Assembly (NCBI GenBank): GCA_010093515.1
Contig: MU001680.1
Coordinates: forward strand, 536,440 to 600,439
Length of the DNA stretch: 64,000 nucleotides
Reading direction: 5' to 3'
From: Lineolata rhizophorae
Lineage: Eukaryota > Ascomycota > Dothideomycetes > Lineolatales > Lineolataceae
In this document: positions 46,237 to 57,262 of the stretch, in pieces
How the letters are laid out: each line of letters begins with the position of its first letter
Numbering within the stretch: position 1 is the stretch's first letter
The notes under the pieces: model-generated
Databases searched by the model: none
The model's input: the letters and a program-made list of their open reading frames with translations, nothing else
Told to the model about the DNA's origin: nothing
Program-made: the position numbers and the translations under genes

Positions 46237-48540
46237 TGTGACAGCAAAGAGGAGCGTTCGATTGGTATTAAAGAAGTAGTTTTGGAGATATTGGGCTTGA
46301 AAATGGAACGTGCGAGAGATTCACAAACGCCAACAATGCCAATAAAGGAGAGCAGAACGTATGACAATGCAAATGATTCGGAGAAACGGGGAAAGAGATC
46401 TAGGAAATAGGAAACTGCCAAAGGCAAAAGGGACGTCGAAGACCAGCTTACATCTTGAAAGTGAAGTCAAGCGCGGTCCTTTTTAACTGTCGTCTCAGAG
46501 CTATTGTTAGCAGTGATGCTTCGCTGGTAGATCAGGCCATCGATCTCCATAGGCACATGTTTCCCCGCAGATACTCGAACCGCGCGCGCGATCCGTAAGC
46601 GGAGCAGGGCAGGCGGGTGGGCAAATTAGGGGCAGCTTCGAGGGTTCGAAACATTGTTCGCGACCGCAAACGTACCTGCAAGGCGTGAAACTATCGGGCA
46701 AGGGCAAGGCGGCTGGCGATGAGAGGGAGAGATAGGTGGTGCGACGGCGAAATTGGTGGTTTGAGGCGGGAGGCAGAGGCAGACGACGACTGGCTGGCGG
46801 CCTTCATATGGCGGGCGCTTCGCGCTGGGGCAGCCGCGATGACGTCGGTGTCAAGCGAGATCTTGCCCAGCCGCAGCCCGCGTCTCGCGCGTCGCCGTCG
46901 CGCCGCTATGGAAGCGCCGGAAGCTCCGCCCGGGGCCTGCGCGACACGGCGACACAAATATCTTCTGCCTCTTTTCTTGGACCCTTAGATTAAGCCTGCG
47001 ACTTGGCTACGACGCTGGGCGGGCGCAGATTGTGGTCCTGCCGAATCGCTTCACGATGCATCCCTCGCTCGCCAAGCGTCAAACGTCATGGCCGCCCTCC
47101 ATCCTGCGCCTCTCTGCCCACGATTGATGCATCGTGCCAGAAGTTCCGACGCACCCGGGAAAACAACCAGTACAGCAGACCCTGAAGGGGCAAAGCCACG
47201 CACCGGCGATCGTTGTCCGCCGCTGGATTGATTATCAGGGTCCGCGATCGAAGCAGTCGTGGGCACCGGCCATATTTAAGCTCCCACCCGCCGTCATCGT
47301 CGCGAGAGGCTGCAAGTCGCAAGGAAAGAGCACACCCGGCCCCGAACCCCGTGACGCCCCACAGGCATTGCACGCCGACACACTACGTACATACGGAGCA
47401 CATATGCGCTTCTCCGCTCCTTGACCCCCGCGTCTCGTCCCATGTCGTCCAGCCGGCCGGATGCGGATGCCTGCGCCCCCTGCCCCGGGGCCTTGCACCC
47501 AATCCCGCCTAAGCGAGCCGTCCTGTTACCGGTTTTCGCCAGCCTTGGCCGCGTCAACGACTTCTGGACGATGACTTGATGTTTCATCCTGCATCCGGGC
47601 CGCACGATGACTGACAGAAATTTCTCACGATGCAGCGAGCGGGTTGCCTCGCGCGCCGGCCCTTCTTTCTCTTCGCACCGGGCCTCAGGGTAGCGCGGAC
47701 GAGCAAGTGTCGGCTCCCCAAAGCTTACTCCTATTCTCGGCGGCTCCCCATTATTAATGCGCTGGGCGTCGCGCCGCTGGCACCGGGCAGGAAGCCGAAT
47801 CCTCGGTTTGAGGCTTGCGGAGTTGCGGTCGGCTGCAGCCTGTGGCGATCCAGCCGCTATGTATGTGGTAGCCTCAAGCCCGTGCGCGAAGGCCCGGCCT
47901 TGCCGATCTCGAACCCCCGGCGCGGCGTCCCGCCGGGGCCAGAGACGGCCCCAGCTCCGGCGTACAGAGCTTCCCAGCTTGCCAGTCTTTTCCCCCTTCG
48001 AGGGCGCGCACGCCGAGCTGCATGTGCGGTAAGACACCTGGCTCGGCCACCCGCCATTGGCTGCCGCGCCCTCTCGGCCGTTGACCGTTTGCGTCCGCTC
48101 GACATGGGGTCGGCCATCCGAAGCCGTGGGAAGCACCACCTGTGGCTGGTCTGAAACCCGAACGAGGGCTAACACGTACGCGGCCTGGGCGGGCGCTGGC
48201 GCGCACTTGCAGTTGCTCGAGGCCGTCGTTCATGCGGTGCCCTCAGCTGCGCTCGTGTCGGGCCCGCCTCCGCCTCCGCATTATCCCGGTGGTTGGGCGC
48301 GTTCCTCTTTCTCTTTTAGCTCCAAGGCTGTTTGAAACAAGCTGTTTCTTGAAACATCACCTCGTCGATGCGCGCCGAGAATCTTTTCCCTCACCTCCAC
48401 CTCCCTGCCGTCGGCTATCGTCGTTGCAGGTCCGCTTTTCTCCCCTGCTACCTCGCAGGCATTCTTTCGTTTAGTTGCCCGGAGTTGGTAGCAGTCGTCG
48501 CTGCTAGGAATAATTTTTGTTGTTTATCTATTTCGGGCTC
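46237..48540. other. intergenic region between divergent Pil1-family and surface-protein genes
   Basis: 2.3 kb that must include both promoters. It is GC-rich from about 46.55 to 48.3 kb. Minus-strand frames reach 293 codons but have low-complexity Arg/Ala/Gly composition and no family resemblance. No RNA gene, repeat family or transposon is seen. Confidence 0.5.
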
Positions 48541-50115
48541 ATGATAATGACATGGCTGCCCGTAGGAGTATTGCTCGCAATCGCAGTCGTGTTTGCTAAT
48601 GCTCTGTTCCTGCCAATACCGTCCGACTATCGTTTATGGTACTCGCGGTTGAGTGGGTCGATCCGTGATGACGGAAAAGCTTCGGTTTCAGAATCGCCGC
48701 CTTGGAGAAGTGGAGATGGACCACTTATACAGCTTCACGTGGGGGCGGAGAATAATGACGGGGAGCCTAAAGAACTGGAATTGAAAGCGAAACGACATCC
48801 GGACGAGTTATCGGGGAACGACGCGTCTGCGTCGACAGCGAATCAGTTTATAAGCACCATAATATCTGCGGTATTTCCCGGCGATGATGATGACCACGAT
48901 ATACCCTACTTAAATGGCCCGAGCATGGCATCGTTTCCAGGTGGCTGTGATGGATTCCAGATGGCCACGAACTGCGGTCCCACCAATACAGCTGCGGAAC
49001 CGGTGGAACCAGAATCAACCGGATTTATGCCGGAGTCAAGTATCACGTTTGGCTTCCAGCCGACCACTCCACCGCCCCAGGCACCAAATCCAGCCCCGCC
49101 GCAGGAAACCGCACCACCGTCCACCTACGGGGCCGTCTTCCACTTCGATAACGGCGAGGTCTTCACTGTCACGAATATTGCGCCTGACGGTGACGTCGTT
49201 TTCGGCGACTACACGCTCACGCCAGGCGGCCCTCCGGCGACTCTCCCCGGAGGTGCAGTCGTAAGCGCTGCTTCCGGCGGCCTCGTTGTGGACGGCTCCA
49301 CCGCTCCCTTCTCAGCCATTCCCGTGACCGTGACCCCCGTCATCAGCGCCGCGATCTTCACCTTCCCGGCAGTCGGCCAGAGGGGCACCGCCACGCTCGC
49401 GGCTGGCGGCACCATCCTCGTCGGGGACACCTCGCTCGTGGTGGGCGGGCCCGCCGCCACCATCTCCGTCAGCGACGTCGACGACGACGACAGCGACAGC
49501 GACAGCGACGACGAAGATGACAACTCATCGGATGACGCCACGGTCGTAGTCAGCGCCGCGACCGGCGGCCTCGTCGTCGACGGCAGCACCACGGTGCCCT
49601 TCTCGACGCTGCCCTTCCCCGCGGCGCCCACGACGACGACGGCGCTCGCTGCCGTCCTCAACCTGGCCGGCGCGCCCGTGACCGCCTCGGCCGTCTCGCC
49701 CGCCGACCCGGCCGTCGTCGTCGTCGGCGACGGCGACATCACGCTCTCGCTCGGCGGGCCCGCCGTCTGGGTCTCGGGCGTCCAGGTCAGCGTCGGCACC
49801 GCCGGCGTCGTGCTCGGCGGCGGCGACACCGGCACCGCGACCGTGACGCTGTCGGCGGGCGGGGACGGGCCCGGCTTGGATCTCTTGACCGAGACGAGGC
49901 CGAGTCCGTCTAGGCCGGAGGAGACGGGGTCGTTGAGCACGGGTGCGGTGGGGGATGGGGACGGGGACGAAGGAGACGGCGAGGAGGGCGCTGGGGGTGC
50001 TGCGGCTGGTCCGACGGCATCGTCGACGAGTGGTGGGGCCTGGTGGAAGAGGGGGAGGCGGTTGGATGTGGGTTCGTGTATGGTTGGGTTGGCGGGGCTA
50101 TGGTTGTGGGTGTGA
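48541..50115 (+). CDS. repeat-bearing, probably GPI-anchored cell-surface protein of unknown function
   Basis: Intronless, 524 residues from ATG 48541; a frame extension upstream lacks an ATG. The N-terminus MIMTWLPVGVLLAIAVVFAN is a signal peptide or anchor. Residues about 20-190 are hydrophilic and Pro-rich. About residues 195-440 hold three degenerate modules of 70-90 residues, each with a GGP(A/P)xT core; the first two share VSAA(S/T)GGLVVDGST and PFS. The second is interrupted by an acidic loop (SVSDVDDDDSDSDSDDEDDN). A Gly/Ser/Thr-rich spacer leads to a short C-terminal hydrophobic end (VGSCMVGLAGLWLWV) after a basic patch, consistent with a GPI signal. Family members are common in Sordariomycete genomes as uncharacterised proteins; I do not know a function. 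Wall or plasma-membrane surface is inferred. Confidence 0.75.
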   Translation: MIMTWLPVGVLLAIAVVFANALFLPIPSDYRLWYSRLSGSIRDDGKASVSESPPWRSGDGPLIQLHVGAENNDGEPKELELKAKRHPDELSGNDASASTANQFISTIISAVFPGDDDDHDIPYLNGPSMASFPGGCDGFQMATNCGPTNTAAEPVEPESTGFMPESSITFGFQPTTPPPQAPNPAPPQETAPPSTYGAVFHFDNGEVFTVTNIAPDGDVVFGDYTLTPGGPPATLPGGAVVSAASGGLVVDGSTAPFSAIPVTVTPVISAAIFTFPAVGQRGTATLAAGGTILVGDTSLVVGGPAATISVSDVDDDDSDSDSDDEDDNSSDDATVVVSAATGGLVVDGSTTVPFSTLPFPAAPTTTTALAAVLNLAGAPVTASAVSPADPAVVVVGDGDITLSLGGPAVWVSGVQVSVGTAGVVLGGGDTGTATVTLSAGGDGPGLDLLTETRPSPSRPEETGSLSTGAVGDGDGDEGDGEEGAGGAAAGPTASSTSGGAWWKRGRRLDVGSCMVGLAGLWLWV

Positions 50116-51234
50116 TTTGAAATGGAAATTGGCTCAGTATCTTCTTTTTTTCCCTTCAACTTTTGGGTTAGAATGGGATGGTGTTCGGATTGGGCAGATT
50201 TGGCTGGTAATGTCCTTTGAAATGTTGGATGATTTAGACGGATTCCACTGTACATAATCGCCTGCATGATTTGCATCTGACACGCTCTCTTGTGGATAAT
50301 GCTTATACCAGGATCACGGCTGCTTGGAAGGTAGTTAAGTGCGGGCGTTTTCTCTTGGGTACATCACGCAAATCATCCATTGTTACGTTGCGGACATAAA
50401 CTTGGATACGAATAAGGACGAATTTGTAGTGTTTGGTCTTTGGTACTACAGAAAGCACGAAATTACTAAACAGATGAGTACACCAGCACACCAACTAATA
50501 AAGAGCTTGAGGCATATTATGACCATATTACGGTATTTTGTACTATTTAGCTCTTCACATTACTGCTTATTACTGTACGGCTTCTGTTAACCATTAAGTA
50601 TAATCATCTGATGGGTTTCACGATACAGGGGCCACGACTCGCTAGATTCTTACAAGCTGAGCAATTGTATCCAACGAAGGACGCGTATGTCCATCATTTG
50701 AGAGTGGCAGTTCATGCCAGGTGCAGTCTATATGCGAGAGAAATTAAGAACTAGAAGGATATCCCATGCACAGACTATTCCGACTATTCCATTACTCATT
50801 CCGTTTGCGCTGTATTCTTGAAGTCCTTTATTTCATTCGCGTATACCCCAATTAATCCGATTGGTTAATGAATATGGCCGAACAGATTTATTCATCCATT
50901 CCATTGGGTGATACCGCACCACGTGACCTTTACGACTGTCCCGGTAGAGGTGCTAGAAGATCGATGGTTGCCTACCTGGAACAACAGGTTATCCCATCTC
51001 CACTTTAAGCATCCTATTAGGCGATGATCCAACACGTATGTCTATTTGATGCATAAGCTACCAAGCACGATTCATAGTTCAAGTTTAGCCCGAGGGTAAA
51101 CTGTGATATAGCGTTTCCAAACCGAATAGGTAGATATGTACCCCCACATCGTCCTAACCCGCCGATCCAGACCAAGAAAAGATCTAAATAGCCCTCCTTT
51201 AGGCCCCTCCCCCCACCCCACCGCCCTCACCCCT
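50116..51234. other. AT-rich intergenic region between convergent genes
   Basis: 1.1 kb between the surface-protein stop and the hexokinase stop. It is clearly more AT-rich than its neighbours, with short inverted words (CCAAT...ATTGG near 50848-50865) and no gene. Relaxed or decayed repeat DNA is possible but nothing can be identified. Confidence 0.5.
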
Positions 51235-53209
51235 TCAGCGAACTTCCACAGTCCTCTTCTCCTGCTGAATCCCAAACAACTTCAGCATCGCCTCTGGGTC
51301 CTTAATCCCCGCGACATTCCCCATCTTAATCCGCTTCAACGTCAGCGCCGCGATGAGCGCGGCGCCCACACCCGACCCGTCCTCCGCGGGCAGAACCTCG
51401 ACCGGATCGGGCTCCTTAGGCGGGGCGTTGGTCTGCGAGCTGGCGGAGCCGCGGCGGGCGAGGCGGCCGCCTCCGGGGGCCGCGGGCGGGAACACCGGCT
51501 CGGGTGGGGGGCCCCAGTCGAGGATCTCGCGCAGGGCCTGGGCGCCGCGGGCCTTGAAATGCGGGTACTTGTTGAAGACGGAGCCGTCGGCGCCGACGTG
51601 GCAGGGCTGGAGGTCCTTCTTCTTGCAGATGGCGGCGACGCCGCAGGCCGAGAGGCGGGCGGCGCGCGTGCCGATGAGTTCGGCGAGGCGCCGGATCAGC
51701 TCGAGTTCGGGCTTGGACGGGCGCAGGTCCAGCTTGGATGTGAAGAGGTCGTGCGTGTCTTGGAGGTTCTCGAAGGGGTCTCTGCGGTTGGAGGTTAGCG
51801 GGACACATAGGGCGCGAGATTCGACATTTCGAATGATGCCGAAGCGCCTTGCGTGGAGGGTTGGACTTACTCCTCGATGGCGGATAGGAACGACGCATCC
51901 AGACTGTACGGCTTCTTCAACTTGTTGTAGTCCTGCCCCTCGAAGATGCGCACATCCGGGTTCTCGGCTAAATCCAAGATCACGAGGCGGAAAATCTCGC
52001 CCAAGTACAGACCCGCGATCATTTTCTCGAACGACTGCTGCCCGGGACGAGGCGACTCCTCATCGACGACGAGGTCGTACTTGGTGCGCGGCAGAACTAG
52101 GTGCTCATTGTCGAAGGCGCCATATTCGCAGTTGATAGCCATGAGCGAGTCCGGGGGGAGCTTCATGTGGGCGAGCTTGGGTATCGAGCCGCAGTTCTCC
52201 ATGTACGCGGCGTTGCATCCCGTGCCAAAGATGCAACCGATCTTCATCATGTCGTCTGTGTAGTGTGACGCGATCATGGTTCCAGTCGTATCATTGATAA
52301 GCGCGGCCAGCTTGATGGGGACACCCTACAAGCACAGACCTGTCAGTTCCACCTGCACATAATACGCTTGTAGCACCGGATTGAGTTAAAAAAAACAGTC
52401 CAACATACTCTCTCCGCGAGCGCCGCTTCAAATGGCGGAACTACATCAACTCCTTCGACGCCGTCGATATCGAACCCCTTGGTCCATCGTTGTAATATGC
52501 CGTGATCAATGTAATGCTGGGTGACAGGATACGAAAAAGTGAACCCCAGCGGCAGCTTCCCCAAATCCTCTCCCTCATGATGATATTCGATGAACTGCTG
52601 GAGGCAGTCGGCGATGTACGCCCAGAGCTCGTCGGCCGTACCCGTCTTGAGCTCTTCGGGCATGCGGTATTTGGACTGGATGATGTCGAACTCGCCTTTC
52701 TCTTCGGGAAGCGTGACCTCGCAAATGCGTAGGTTGGTGCCACCCATGTCAAGCGCGAGGAAGGTGCCTGTTTCATAGCCGTCGGGGTATTCCATGACCC
52801 ACGTTGGAATCATGGGCTGTGCGGTAAGGAGAGGTCAATTGTTAGAAGGAAAAGCAATTAAGGGGCTGGAAGATGCTCGGAATTGATCAATTGACATACA
52901 ATGTTACCACCTTCGACGGAGAGACCTATCCGGTTGTTAGTACGAGTGACTAGGATGCGGCGGCTGGCTAGCGACATCGACTCAACATACCTTTGTCCAA
53001 CTCCGATATGAAGTGGTCAGTGATCTCCTTGAGCTTCTCTCCCGAAACAGTGAAGAGGTATTCCAGCTTGTTGATCTGGCCCATAAGACTATGCGGAACA
53101 TCCGCATAGGACCCTGGCATCTTCTCAATATCGCGAGCGAAAAGATGCAAGGTGTGGGCGAACACTCACCTCTCCGAGAGGGAGCCTTCTTAGGACCCAT
53201 CCCCACCAT
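51235..53209 (-). CDS. HXK1: Hexokinase
   Basis: Cytosolic ATP-dependent phosphorylation of glucose/fructose. Six exons (53209-53170, 53113-52991, a 26-nt micro-exon 52925-52900, 52816-52409, 52325-51871, 51781-51235) give 532 residues. The N-terminus MVGMGPKKAPSRRGSYADVP is followed by the micro-exon sequence LSVEGGNI. Landmarks are the phosphate-1 loop FLALDMGGTNLRICEV, the glucose-binding LGFTFSYPVTQ, the catalytic Asp in LAALINDTTGTMIA, phosphate-2 IGCIFGTGCNAAYMEN and the C-terminal VEVLPAEDGSGVGAALIAA. Near residue 460 an insertion of about 30 Pro/Ala/Gly-rich residues (EPVFPPAAPGGGRLARRGSA...) lies just before the adenosine loop; it contains RRGS, a PKA-type consensus. All catalytic residues are intact, so it looks active rather than a non-catalytic homologue. 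TPS1 is the next protein gene upstream. Confidence 0.96.
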
Positions 53210-54323
53210 ATTGGTTGGAACACGGACGTCGGATCGAAGTGGAACGGTAGAGGAGTGTCAAGGCTACCAGGGCGACAAGGGTTTGGTTGGGAGGATCTGA
53301 AGATTTTCTAGGTGTTGCAATTGACTGAAAGAGATATCTTATCGAGCTGGGCAGAAAATGGTCAACCAAGGGACGAAGATCCGAACTAAAGCTCCTCACT
53401 CGCGGCGCGATAGACGGCAGAGGAGCAATCAGGCGATGGTCACGTACAATGGCGTCTTAGAAAAAGCAGGAAACCGAAGGAAAAGAAAAGACGAAATAAA
53501 AACCAATGCCCTGTGGGAAAAAAAAGACTGCGGAAGAGAGGCTAATGGTTTTGAGGCTGCAAGGGATGGGCGTTGCTTTTCGCGTCTCAGCCCAGACGGC
53601 CGGGAGGCGCGTGATTGTCGAGATCGGATTTGGCAGCAGCGCTGCAGCAGCAGGACAGGGCAAGGGCGAGTCAACGCCGGCGCGCGCTGACAAAGTTATC
53701 GTGTAATTGCTGGAGCCCTGCAGCCGCGCCCCACCTCGCTGGCTTGCTCGGCCAAAAAAGCACTTTCCTCGTCCCGCTGCCGTGGCCAAGGACGAGCTCG
53801 GCGGCCCCGTGAGGGATTTACCCAGGTCGGCGAGGGAAGCGGTCGACACAGAGCGCAGTTTCCAGATTCTGCACTGCCTTGTAACCAGGCAGGCGCCATC
53901 GAGCAGAAGTTCCCGGAGGCCCGTCGGGACTGTTTATCGTCCGGGGGCTTTTTGTTGAGAGAAGGCCCGAGGGCTGCCCCGCGGCTGCCCCTCGCTCGTC
54001 ATCCGCGGGGCAATGGCGCGGCGGGGCCATCGTCGCGCCGGCCGGATGGCATGGCAGTCTCGGCGCCGCGCCGTCATCCGTGGCGCGTCCGGGTCGAGTG
54101 CCCCCCGAAGGCCCGGCTTCGCCCGTACAGTCCATAGTACGTGCCATCGTGCGTCACCCGGCGCCGGGAACCGATCGACAGGCATGCGTTCGTATGTAGG
54201 GTTTGAGTGACGTGATTGGTTTCCAAGTTCTGCAAGCGGGAGAGATGTTGGTGGAGAGCACTTCACAGCGCAAGATTTGTAGTTATAAAACACTTAGTTT
54301 AGGAGGTTGCTAACAATTACCTT

Positions 54324-54397
54324 GGTCGCGTAGCTCAGTTGGTTAGAGCGTGGTACTAATAATGCCAAGGTCGCGAGTTCGACCCTCGTCGTGACCA
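54324..54397 (+). tRNA. tRNA-Ile (anticodon AAU)
   Basis: A 74-nt intronless cloverleaf. The acceptor stem GGTCGCG pairs with CGTGACC (one G-U), and the D-arm is GCTC-AGTTGGTTA-GAGC. The anticodon arm is TGGTA-CTAATAA-TGCCA, with AAT at positions 34-36 decoding isoleucine. The T-arm is GCGAG-TTCGACC-CTCGT and the discriminator is A. CCA is not encoded, as normal for eukaryotes. A T-rich run (TTCTTTTTTG) about 12 bases downstream is a good Pol III terminator. Confidence 0.97.
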
Positions 54398-54409
54398 TCA
54401 AGCAAGTCA

Positions 54410-54418
54410 TTCTTTTTT
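54410..54418 (+). terminator. likely RNA polymerase III terminator of the tRNA-Ile gene
   Basis: An uninterrupted run of T (TTCTTTTTTG context) 12-20 bases past the discriminator base. Four or more T on the coding strand is the usual Pol III stop signal. Confidence 0.7.
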
Positions 54419-55050
54419 GTCCTTTTTCTGCTTTGTCTCGAACGACTGAGAGATTATCTACTTGACCGTATGAACTTGACAAGAACATCACGAAGGCGAT
54501 GCTTCTCGCAACATAGATTATACGTAATTCCTTTTTGTTTCGCATCTCGATTTTTACAGCACTGAGCAAAGAAACGGCGGCGTTACACGCCGCCCTCTAA
54601 GGTATCCGTCTACAATGCAATCCAACTAGTCGTCAAGCTGTGAAGAGTCGTTTTGGCATTTCATCCACGGTCAAGTGAGACTCTCCATCCATCCATCGAG
54701 ACGCCCCGAGCCAAACACAGGAAAAGACCAAGCGGGGCCGAAGGGTGGGCCCGAATAACCGCGCTACAACACGTGGGCTACACATTTCGCACTCTTGGAA
54801 AACAAAAAAAGCAACGCCGATTTATCTAGGCGTCTTCGCCCATGATGCACGCACTCTTAAGCCTGGGCAACCGAGAATGCAAAACTCGTCCACTGGCGCC
54901 CATATCCCTTCGCCGTCCATCCGTCCGTTCGATGTTTCCACGCGAGCAAAAAAGGGGGGCCAAGAGAAGAAGTAAGAAGCAAAAAGATGCCGAGGAGCGT
55001 AACGTAGTCGACCGCTCTCCCAGTCCAAAGCTCGGAGGCGGCACCAAAAT

Positions 55051-57262
55051 CTACAGTTGCTCAGGCTGGCTAGAGACCCGCTTGCCGCCCTCGTAGCCTT
55101 CCCTGTGGCGCTCCTGGTCCTGCACGCCCGGCAGGGAGCTCCGGCCGCGGACGAACTCGCGGCCCGCGCCGCCGACGTTCGCCGCCGGCGTACCGGGCGG
55201 CTTCGGGCTGGGGGCCACCATGTCGGCGGAGCCGCCGGCAGCGCCGGCCTCGCGGGAGCGCGATGTCTCAGCCTCGCCCTCGGCGGCGGGGCTGCCGGGC
55301 CTGTTGTCCACCAGGGGCCGGCCGGCGGGGGAGTCGGAGCTGCCGAGGACATTGCGGGTCGGGAGCAGGATCTCGCCCGGGCTGGCGGACGTGGCGCGCT
55401 CGCCGGAGGCGCTGGACGAAGGCGACAACAGCATGCCGCCCGGGCGTTTGACTTTGAGCTTCTTCTCGGCCTGCTCGGAGATGCGGACGAGTTCGGAGAC
55501 GAATGAATTGCCCCACCAGGCGCTGCAAAGCGGTACGGTCAGTATCAAGTCCTATGCGTACGGGGCTGATATGCCGCATGCGTAAGCGATTCAAAGAAAA
55601 AACAGGTAGAACATGCCTGGTGTACTTGTTGACGTAGCGGCTCAGCTTGAGGTAGTTCGTCTTGCGCTGCTCATCGCTCATTGTCACGGCATCATGGATA
55701 GCATCTGCTAGCTCTTCCGTGTTCCAAGGGTTGACAATTATGCTGCCATTGAGTGACTGCGCGGCGCCAGTGAATTCGGAGAGAATCATTACACCGTGGC
55801 GATTCTCCTGGCAAGCGATGTACTCGTATGAAACGAGGTTCATGCCGTCGCGCGTTGAAGAGACGAAGCAGACATCGCTCACAGAGTAAAGAGCAATCAA
55901 CTCGTCAAACGATACAGACTTGTGCATGAAGTGAATTGGCATGAATTCAATGCTGCCTATTGCGGATGAGTTAGAGACCTAGTTAGAAACAAATTCGAAG
56001 TATAGAGTACGAAAGCAAAACTCACCAAAGCGGCCGTTAATCCTGCCAACAAGTTCATTGACAACGGCTCTAAGATTCTGATACTCCTCGACATCCTGAC
56101 GACTCGGTACGGCCACTTGGACCAGCACCACCTTTCCGATCCACTCTGGATGGTCGGTGAGGAAGACCTCTAATGCATGGAGCTTTTGAGGAACGCCCTT
56201 GATGTAGTCAAGGCGATCCACTCCGACAATCAACTTCACGCCTTCAAACTTGCGCTCGAGCGCGGCGATACGATCTTGCACCTTCGGCTTCTTTAGGCCC
56301 TCTTCGAACTTCTCTGGGTCAATGCCGATTGGGAAGGCGCCAACGGCAATAATTTTCTCTTGGAACTCAACACCGTTTGGGGTGGTAGAAAGACCCCTAT
56401 ACCAAGCAAGGCAAACGTCAGTACCGCAATAAGGCATGCAAGGCATGCACGATATCTGGTGAGCACTCACAAAATTCTTGAGCAGCTGCTGAGGAAATGA
56501 CGCGCGTAGTCATAGGTGTGAAAGCCAACCAAGTCGCAGTGCAAGACGCCAAGAAGGATCTCATTGCGGACTGGGAGAATGCGGTAGATCTCGGAGCTAG
56601 GGAAGGGGGTGTGCAGGAAAAAGCCAAGCTTGACGTTTTTGCGGGTATTGCCAATCGCCTCGCGCAGCATCGCGGGGAGCAACATCAGATGATAGTCATG
56701 CACCCACACAAGATCATTATCTTGGACATCCTTGGCAATCGCATTTGCAAATTCTTGGTTCGCTTCGCGGTATGCATCCCACGCCGCTTCGTCAAAAGTG
56801 ATCTCGCCGGGGTGGTAGTGGAAGAGAGGCCAGAGGATCGAATCTGCAAATAGCCGTAGCCTTCCCGTAAGCTCGTACTGTCCTCTAGCTAGCACAGAAG
56901 ATATCTTCAAGGCAAAGTAAAAGAGCAAAGTAGAACCATGCGCGTGCCGACTCACTTGAGAATCCGTTGTAATGACGATCGGCCAGCTCGTCATCCAGCA
57001 TGACTGGGACCGCATTGTACTCCTCCTTCAAGCGGCTCTTGAGAGTTGAAATTTCGTTCTCCGGCACCTCGAGACCAGGCCAGCCATACCACTGGAAAGT
57101 AACGCTCTTGGAAAGGCCGGAGAGGCCGCTGACCAAGCCGCCCGACGACATACTAAAGTCGTACTTGCCCTCGTCGGAGCGCTTGATTGTGATGGGCAGG
57201 CGGTTCGATACAAGGAGCAGCCGGCCCTCCATCTTGGGAGGTGGCGGCAAGGGGGAAGGCAT
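55051..57262 (-). CDS. TPS1: Alpha,alpha-trehalose-phosphate synthase (UDP-forming), Tps1
   Basis: A GT20 enzyme making trehalose-6-phosphate from UDP-glucose and glucose-6-phosphate; trehalose-6-P also restrains hexokinase in many fungi. Five exons (57262-56956, 56843-56471, 56396-56026, 55956-55617, 55522-55051) give 620 residues. GT20 motifs appear in order: LLLVSNRLPITIKR, GGLVSGLSGL, WYGWPGLEVP, ILWPLFHYHPGEITF, VWVHDYHLMLLPAMLR, FFLHTPFPSSEIYRILP, FHTYDYARHFLSSC, VGVDRLDYIKGVPQKLHALE, VQVAVPSRQDVEEY, FVSSTRDGMNLVSYEYIACQ and SEFTGAAQSLNGSIIVNPWN. The last intron (55616-55523) has a GC rather than GT donor (CAG|GCATGT); splicing there restores KYTSAWWGNSFV, as in relatives. The C-terminal extension of about 130 Ser/Pro/Gly/Glu-rich residues is longer than in yeast (495 in all) and probably disordered. 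Confidence 0.97.

Larger units (their letters stand above)
53210..55050. other. hexokinase promoter / TPS1 3' flank with a tRNA gene
   Basis: 1.8 kb between the hexokinase start and the TPS1 stop. It contains the tRNA-Ile gene at 54324-54397 and is GC-rich from 53.6 to 54.1 kb. Minus-strand frames over the tRNA are spurious. No other gene is seen. Confidence 0.6.

Noticed and set aside
47294-48175. 293-codon minus-strand frame between the Pil1-family and surface-protein genes
   Set aside because: GC-driven composition with no recognisable motif and competing frames on both strands.
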